DNA of 64,000 nt. Origin: Symbiodinium natans. Taxonomy: Eukaryota > Sar > Dinophyceae > Suessiales > Symbiodiniaceae. The stretch is from the NCBI GenBank assembly GCA_905221605.1, contig CAJNDS010002113.1:1330524-1394523 (forward strand). The letters run 5' to 3'. The notes beneath the pieces were generated by a model, which saw only the letters and a program-made list of their open reading frames with translations, had not been told where the DNA came from and made no database searches. Shown piece by piece: positions 58,391 to 64,000 of the stretch; position 1 is the first letter of the stretch, and each line of letters starts with the position of its first letter. The translations under genes were made by a program, and so were the position numbers.

Positions 58391-58513
58391 CTAGCTTGGT
58401 AGCCCAGTGGAAACCTTCTTTCCCCTTTTTTTGGTTCAAGGTTCCCTTATAAAGTAACCAACCCCAAGAAAAAGTGCCCTTATTAAAGCATGGTTACCGG
58501 GCTACCAAGCTAG
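58391..58513. repeat. GGTAGCCCAGTGG-family foldback element, complete
   Basis: Perfect inverted ends CTAGCTTGGTAGCCC / GGGCTACCAAGCTAG; about 123 bp, the best copy of the family. Confidence 0.85.
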
Positions 58514-58847
58514 AGTGAGTGAAGCAGAAGCCGCAGATCACGCTCTCAAAGGGTTTCGGTGAGAGTGCAACTCAGTCGCGGCTCTGTGCTCAAGGCTCGT
58601 GTAAGCCTATATTTATGACTGAGGGGAAACGCCGTGTATGCGAGACCCATCAGGCAAGACCTGCAAGGATTACCAAGTCCAGTCTCGCACAGAGGAAGAA
58701 GAATGGCTGCCCTTGAGTTCAGCTAGACCTCTACGTGTAAAACTGTAAAAGTGTGTGTGTGCGCATTTTGTTGCGACCTCCACGTGTAAAAGTGTCTTTC
58801 TCTCTCTGCGCGCATGTTGTTGAAAGAGTTGTGTTGTAGAGACGAGC

Positions 58848-58955
58848 CTTGGGATCTGCCCCCTTATACTAACAGTCTTAAAGAGGGATGATTAAAGGGG
58901 GGGGGGTACAAAAATCCCTATTAAGGACTGCTAGTAGAAGGGGGGAAACATGCCA
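58848..58955. repeat. GGGATGTTCCCC-family foldback element
   Basis: CCCCCTTATACTAACAGTC paired with GGACTGCTAGTAGAAGGGG; intergenic. Confidence 0.8.
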
Positions 58956-59011
58956 AGGGCTTCGGAGGTCGCTCTCCAAGTGACAGGAGTCCAGTGCTAC
59001 GGAGCTTCTAT

Positions 59012-59319
59012 ACTTGGAGGTTCATGGTACTTATTTACCCACTTAGAAGCCCCTTAAGTGCCCTGTTATAAGTACAGTGAAACGTACAGTCATAATTGGT
59101 TGATAAGTACCATGAGCCTCCAAGTAGTTGCGGAAGATGACCCCCCTAAAGGCCCAAAGACCCTCACAACTACTTGGAGGTTCAGGGTACTTCTTATCCA
59201 ATTATTGGAACTTTACTTGTAACCGACGTTTTAGCCCCTTAAGTGCCCTAACCAGGTGGCAAGTACAGTTATAAGTACAGTTACAATTGGGTTAATAAGT
59301 ACCATGAACCTCCAAGTAC
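59012..59319. repeat. two CTTGGAGGTTCATGGTAC-family foldback elements
   Basis: Complete copies at 59,012-59,126 and 59,171-59,319, each ACTTGGAGGTTCA...to ...GAGCCTCCAAGT or GAACCTCCAAGT. Confidence 0.85.
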
Positions 59320-59607
59320 GAAAGCAAAGGTCAAGGTTGGCCGGTGAGTTGCAGTTGCATGGCTTGAGAGTCCAGGTGCAGACAGTGCTGAAGAGCAAGG
59401 GCAATCTCTGCATTCTCGTATATGGTTGAGGGTTTATAGGGCCTAAGGTTTAGGGTTTAAGGTTAAGGGCTTAGGGGATTAACATCTGAGTATGTTAATG
59501 CAGACTTCAATCTCCAGCAGTGCTCCACAAGCTCGGGAATGCTCCGGAATGTTTAGGCAGGTTATCGCCCAGAAGGTGACTCAAAATTTGTTGCCCGGCC
59601 ATGTGCG

Positions 59608-60171
59608 ATGCTTGCGACTGAAACCGTGCAGGTTACTGGAAACTGTCCATGGGTTTTTGTATTTGGCCGCTACTTGAAGAGACCCTTTGAGAGGGCTCCG
59701 GATCCGCCGAAGCCCGAAGATCAGAAGAGGAAACGGGCTCGCCCATCTGAGGCGCGCGACCCGCCCGAGCCCGAAGCCCCGAAGAGGAGGAAGAAGCAGC
59801 AGAAGAAGGATCGTGGAGAGGGTGAGATCAAGGTGCATCAGAAGTCCCCGGAAGCCACCGCGACGACCACCCCGCAGCTTCAAGCACGAGGTCACAAAGC
59901 ACCAACAAAAGAGAGCCAGCGGGAGGACCGGAACGTTCAGCGCGAGATGGACGCTCGTGTTCGAGAGCGTTTACAGGTTGCACAAGAGGCTTGGCGGGAG
60001 CGCAGCGCGCGGTGCGAGCGCCGCGCTTGGCAGGAGCGCGACGAACAGCGTCAGTGCGAAGCCAGGCGTGAGCACGAGGCACAGCATAGGCGGCGCTCAC
60101 TCTTACAGGACGACGAGTTTCGGGGTCGCTTCAGTGCTTTTGGAGGTTCACCCCTTCCAGGGAGAAGATGA
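59608..60171 (+). CDS. hypothetical charged protein, 187 aa
   Basis: One open frame of 187 codons, rich in Arg, Glu, Lys and Pro: PPKPEDQKRKRARPSE, then EPEAPKRRKKQQKKD (nuclear-localisation-like), then a helical REDRNVQREMDARVRERLQV and ERSARCERRAWQERDEQR coiled-coil-like stretch. Its length and uninterrupted frame are unlike every other gene here, so it could be a long exon or a retroposed copy. A shorter overlapping frame (59,687-60,205) looks like a shadow. No spliced-leader relict was seen upstream. Confidence 0.4.
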   Translation: MLATETVQVTGNCPWVFVFGRYLKRPFERAPDPPKPEDQKRKRARPSEARDPPEPEAPKRRKKQQKKDRGEGEIKVHQKSPEATATTTPQLQARGHKAPTKESQREDRNVQREMDARVRERLQVAQEAWRERSARCERRAWQERDEQRQCEARREHEAQHRRRSLLQDDEFRGRFSAFGGSPLPGRR

Positions 60172-60423
60172 TGAAATTGTACAGTCTGATGGCGAAACCA
60201 TCTGAGAATGTGCTGATTTTCGTAGCACAACAGCTGGTACGTTCAAGCGAGGTGGCCAGGCAAAAAGGACGCGAGCCAGGCTCCAATCTCAAAAGTGATC
60301 AAATGCGCATTCCTACCCTGAATATACCCCAAAATTCCATACTCCTTACTATAGGAACCCCCCCCCCCCCCTTAAAAGGGTACCCCAAATTTTCGGAAAC
60401 CCACGAAACCCTAAACCCCAAAC

Positions 60424-61054
60424 TTGGGTTCGGCCGGTCCACACTAACAGTCACCACCAGCAGACCCACAAATAAAAGCACCCGGTAAATGCCAAAAAAC
60501 TGACTGAGATTCCTGCTATTCCTGGTGCTATTTCTGGTGCTATTTCTGGTGCATTTTTTTGTGCTATTCCTGGTGCTATTTCTGGTGCTATTTTGTGTGC
60601 TATTGTTTGTGCTATTTCTGGTGCTATTTTTTGTGCTATTGTTTGTGCTATTTCTGGTGCTATTTCTGGTGCTGTTGCTGGTGCTATGTGACTAACAATC
60701 ACCATCAGCAGACCCACAAAAAACAGCACCCGGTAAATGCTAAGCTGCTAAAATTGACTGGGATTCCTGGTGCTATTTCTGGTGCTATTGTTTGTGCTAT
60801 TTCTGGTGCTATTTTTTGTGCTTTTCCTGGCGCTATTTCTGGTGCTATTTTTTGTGCTATTGTTTGTGCTATTTCTGGTGCTATTTCTGGTGCTATTTCT
60901 GCTGCTATGTGACTAACAGTCACCACCAGCAGACCCACAAAAAGAAGCACCCGGTAAATGCTAAAATTGACTGGGATTCCTGGTGCTATTTTTGGCCTGT
61001 GTGTTATAAGGCCACGGCGTTATTTGACTGTTAGTGTGGACCGGCCGAACCCAA
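60424..61054. mobile_element. 631-bp non-autonomous element, perfect inverted ends, 8-bp duplication
   Basis: Perfect inverted ends of about 30 bp begin TTGGGTTCGGCCGGTCCACA. CCCCAAAC flanks both sides (60,416-60,423 and 61,055-61,062), an 8-bp target duplication as in hAT-type elements, although C/A-rich telomeric flanks make chance identity easier. The inside has three subunits (CACCAGCAGACCCACAAA ... GCACCCGGTAAATGC) separated by TGGTGCTATTTC tandem repeats. Confidence 0.85.
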
Positions 61055-61670
61055 CCCCAAACCCTAAACCCTAAACCCTAAAACCTAAACCCTGTCATCT
61101 ACTCAAGGCTTGCCGTTCAGAGTACGGCTGGACTCAAGGTGCCAGCCGAGCCCTCCAGGTTCCGCAATGCTGGCGCCCTGAAGCCCTCAACCCGAAACTC
61201 CCGAACCCGAAGGTTTAGGGTTTAGGGTTTAGGGTTTAGGGTTTAGGGTTTAGGGTTTAGGGTTAGGGTTTAGGGTTTAGGGCCCCCAAAGGCTGAACCT
61301 GAAACCCTAGAGCAGCGTTTCAGCTCAAGCTACTAGGTTCCTGCATCCATCGGGCCCGAGGCATGTAAGGCTGCCTTGATGTAACTTCTCAGAGCATCTG
61401 AAAGGGTACAGCCAAGCAACCCCCACCTACAAACTCCAATACCCGATGTTTGCGAGGATTCTGAGGATTCTTCAAAGGAATCTTTCAACGGCCCTCCAAA
61501 CCCTAAACCCTACACCCTAACCCTACACCCTAAACCTACACCCTAAACCCTAAACCCTACACCCTAAAACCTAAACCCTACACCCTAAACCTAAACCCTA
61601 CACCCTAAACCCTAAACCCCCCCTGTTTCCATGTACGAAATGCGGGCGGGTCTTTGGAGTCTCCGCGTAG

Positions 61671-63896
61671 ATGGCGGCCCGCGCATGGCGGCTCCCAAGT
61701 CAGGTCGCCGGAGGCACCGGAAGAAACACCCAAACTGTGGTGTAAGATTTAGGGTTTAGGGTTAGGGCTTAGGGCTTAGGGTTTAGGGTTTAGGGTTTAG
61801 GGTTTAGGGTTTAGGGTTTTAGGGTTTTAGGGTTTAGGGTTTAGGGTTTTAGGGTTTAGGGTTTTAGGGCTTGGGGGTTTAGGGTTTGGGGGTTTAGGGT
61901 TCTGGGTTTTGGGGTTTAGGGTTTAGGGTTTTAGGGTTTTAGGGTTTTAGGGTTTAGGGTTCTGGGTTTTAGGGTTTTCGGGTTTTAGGGTTCTAGGGTT
62001 TTAGGGATGTAGGGTTTTGGGGTTTGGGGTTTTAGGGTTTTAGGGTTTAGGGTTTTAGGGTTTTAGGGCTTTAGGGCTTTAGGGTTTTAGGGTTTCAGGG
62101 TCTTAGGGTTTTAGGGTTTTAGGGTTTACGGTTTTAGGGTATATGGTTTTAGGGTTTCAGGGTCTTAGGGTTTAGGGTTTTAGGGTACATGATGATGGAC
62201 TTGGGCCCTCAAGTCCCTAAATAGTAGGCCCAAGTATTCCCTATTCAGGTACATGGATCTTTAAGGTGTGGTGTACGGTTTAGGGTTTTCGGGTTTTAGG
62301 CTCTTGGGGTGTAGGGTTGAGGGTGTTAGGTTTGAGGGTTCAGGGTTTTAGGGTTCAGCGTGTTAAGGTTTTAGGGCTTTAGGGTTTAGGGTCTTAGGAT
62401 TTGAGGGTTGAAGGGTTTTGGGTTTTGGGGCTTTGGTTGTTTTGGGGTTTAGCGGTTAGTGTTTTAGGGTTTTATGGATTGCGGTTTTAGGGTTTTAGGG
62501 TTTTAGGGTTTCAGGGTTTTCGGGTTTTAGGGTTTTAGGGTTTATGGGTGTTCGGTTTTAGGGTTTAGGGTTTTAGGGTTTTAGGGTTTTAGGGTTTTAG
62601 GGTTTTAGGATTTTAGGGAAGGTTTAGGAAGTTTTAGGGAAGTTTTAGGGTTTTAGGGTTCTAGGGTTTTAGGGTTCTAGGGTTTTAGGGTTTTACGGTT
62701 TTACGGTTTTGGCCTCTGGGTTCAGGTAGCGCAGTGCGTCGCGCGTAGCGTTTGCTGGGCGAAGAGGGCCTGGAGGTGCTCAAGTGGTATCGCCTGGTGC
62801 CGCACCTCCAGGCAATGTTCCGCGACAGTTGCCCGCTGGTCGAGCACTCGCATTTCGGCGACCTGAGTCCGATACTAAAGGCATGCTGGGTCGGCAGCCG
62901 CGAGGAGAAAACTCGCAGAACAAAACAGGTAAGAAAATTGGAAAGAATAATACAGATGACCAATTGCAAAATGGCAATGCATGCCGTTTTGCAGAAGGAC
63001 GCACGGCACAGCCGACAGCCTAGTCATGCGGCAGTGGCCGGCGAGTTCGATGAGGCGCTCCATAAACCCTAAACCCTAAACCCTAAACCCTAAAGCTTAA
63101 ACCCTAAACCCTGAACCCTGAACCCTAAACCCTAAACCCTGCTTGCGTTCAAAGTTTAGAGTTGTAGGGTTAACGAGAAGGACCCATATGGGGGACCTCT
63201 GTTCCTCGCCGTCAAAGTCTGTTCAGACGTGACGCGACAGCACCTAATTCAGTCCCTGAAACAAGGTCTTGATGTTACGGGCGCTCCGAGGTGTTGCGCC
63301 TACCTGGCCTACCTGTCTCCAAAATATGCACCGAATGACCCCAAAATGTACGCCCAAATGCCATAAAACACATCATGGGAAAGGAAGCCCCATTTTTTGG
63401 AAACCCTAAACCCCGCACCATACACCGGGGGGGGGGGGGGGGGGGGGGGGGGAAGTTAACCCTAAACCCGAAGCCACGCACACAGCAAAACCAAAGCCAG
63501 AACAGGTCGGGCTTGCATGGCTTTGCAGAGTTTTATGGGGCTTTGTAGGGTTTTGTACCGCTTATCGGGCCTTGTAGTGCTTTACAGGGCTTTATAGGGC
63601 TCATAGGGTTCATCAAGTTTTGCACACGCCAGAACCCCAAACCCGAAACCCTAAACCTCAAAACCCTAACCCGCTCAAGATCCATAACCCCTGTGCAACA
63701 AAAGAGTCCCTAAATCCCAAGCCCGAAACCCTACACTGGCCCTACACCCTAGGTTGCTCTGGGACCGAAACCAGCAACCAGCAATCAACCCCCCCCCCCC
63801 CCTCCCCCACCCACCAAAGACAGGTCATGAGTTCCGACAGCGATGCCTCCCCGAGCGGGGACCCGGCGGGTCCCGAACTCAAGGAGCTTCACGGCG
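61671..63896 (+). CDS. 5' part of a further multi-exon gene, unknown function
   Basis: Phase-0 exons: 61671-61703 (MAARAWRLPSQ, ATG directly after CGCGTAG), 62749-62928 (RLLGEEGLEVLKWYRLVPHL, then FRDSCPLVEHSHFGDLSPIL and a basic end), 62995-63054 (KDARHSRQPSHAAVAGEFDE), 63824-63896 (VMSSDSDASPSGDPAGPELK then ELHG). The intron 62929-62994 has a conventional GTAAG...TTTTGCAG structure without telomeric repeats; it is also open in frame, so it may be retained. The exon at 63824 could instead be the start of another gene, because ATG lies three bases after its CAG. I do not recognise the family. Confidence 0.5.
61750..62710 (+). repeat. degenerate (TTTTAGGG)n tract
   Basis: Nearly 1 kb, mostly the 8-bp TTTTAGGG unit with many point variants, and one half GGGTCCATGTACC element at 62,195-62,271. 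It fills the intron of the gene starting at 61,671. Confidence 0.9.
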
Positions 63897-64000
63897 GTGT
63901 AAAGCGCGGTTCGGGGGTTGTAGGGTTTATGGCTTAAGGTGTTCGGGGTTTTAGGTATATTGGGTTTTAGATGTTTTTAGGGTTTGGGGGGCTCGGGGTC

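Overview
The window looks like nuclear DNA of an alveolate, most likely a dinoflagellate. The evidence is interspersed plant/alveolate-type telomeric repeat (TTTAGGG, both orientations) almost everywhere, very short exons (16-180 nt) separated by 46-1,650 nt introns (one about 10.6 kb), all recognisable genes on the + strand, and splice models that need GC or GA donors as often as GT, with AG|G acceptors. No bacterial features, rRNA, tRNA or CRISPR were seen. Most long ORFs are artefacts of G/C homopolymers or satellites; real coding sequence is in small pieces that only appear after splicing by eye. All exon joins below are my reading of frame, phase and AG/donor sites, without transcript data.

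Layout. (1) About 0.97-36.7 kb: scattered + strand exons of one or more large, probably extracellular proteins with fibronectin-III-like and cysteine-rich segments. (2) 12,485-22,734: a 10.25-kb block bounded by 27-bp perfect inverted repeats, filled with a megasatellite in two orientations, a 2-kb AT-rich insertion, a GATGATGGGG minisatellite, a telomeric array and a palindromic satellite; it lies inside the exon series of region 1. (3) 37.2-40.6 kb: ten phase-compatible exons of a Gly/Pro-rich, collagen-like protein. (4) 41,650-57,541: a 24-exon gene whose spliced product (about 484 aa) joins an N-terminal SPX domain to a complete mitochondrial carrier (SLC25) most like ATP-Mg/phosphate carriers. 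(5) 57.6-61 kb: foldback elements, a charged 187-aa ORF and an element with an 8-bp target duplication. (6) 61.7-63.9 kb: the start of another multi-exon + strand gene.

The strongest biological result is the SPX-SLC25 fusion. Animal ATP-Mg/Pi carriers have an N-terminal Ca2+-binding EF-hand regulator; here a phosphate/inositol-pyrophosphate sensor domain occupies that position, which suggests a carrier controlled by phosphate status. The strongest genome-architecture result is that telomeric repeats are arranged with polarity in introns (G-strand after the donor, C-strand before the acceptor), together with at least nine families of about 75-260 bp foldback elements, one of which forms a complete 98-nt GC-AG intron inside an FN3-like exon.
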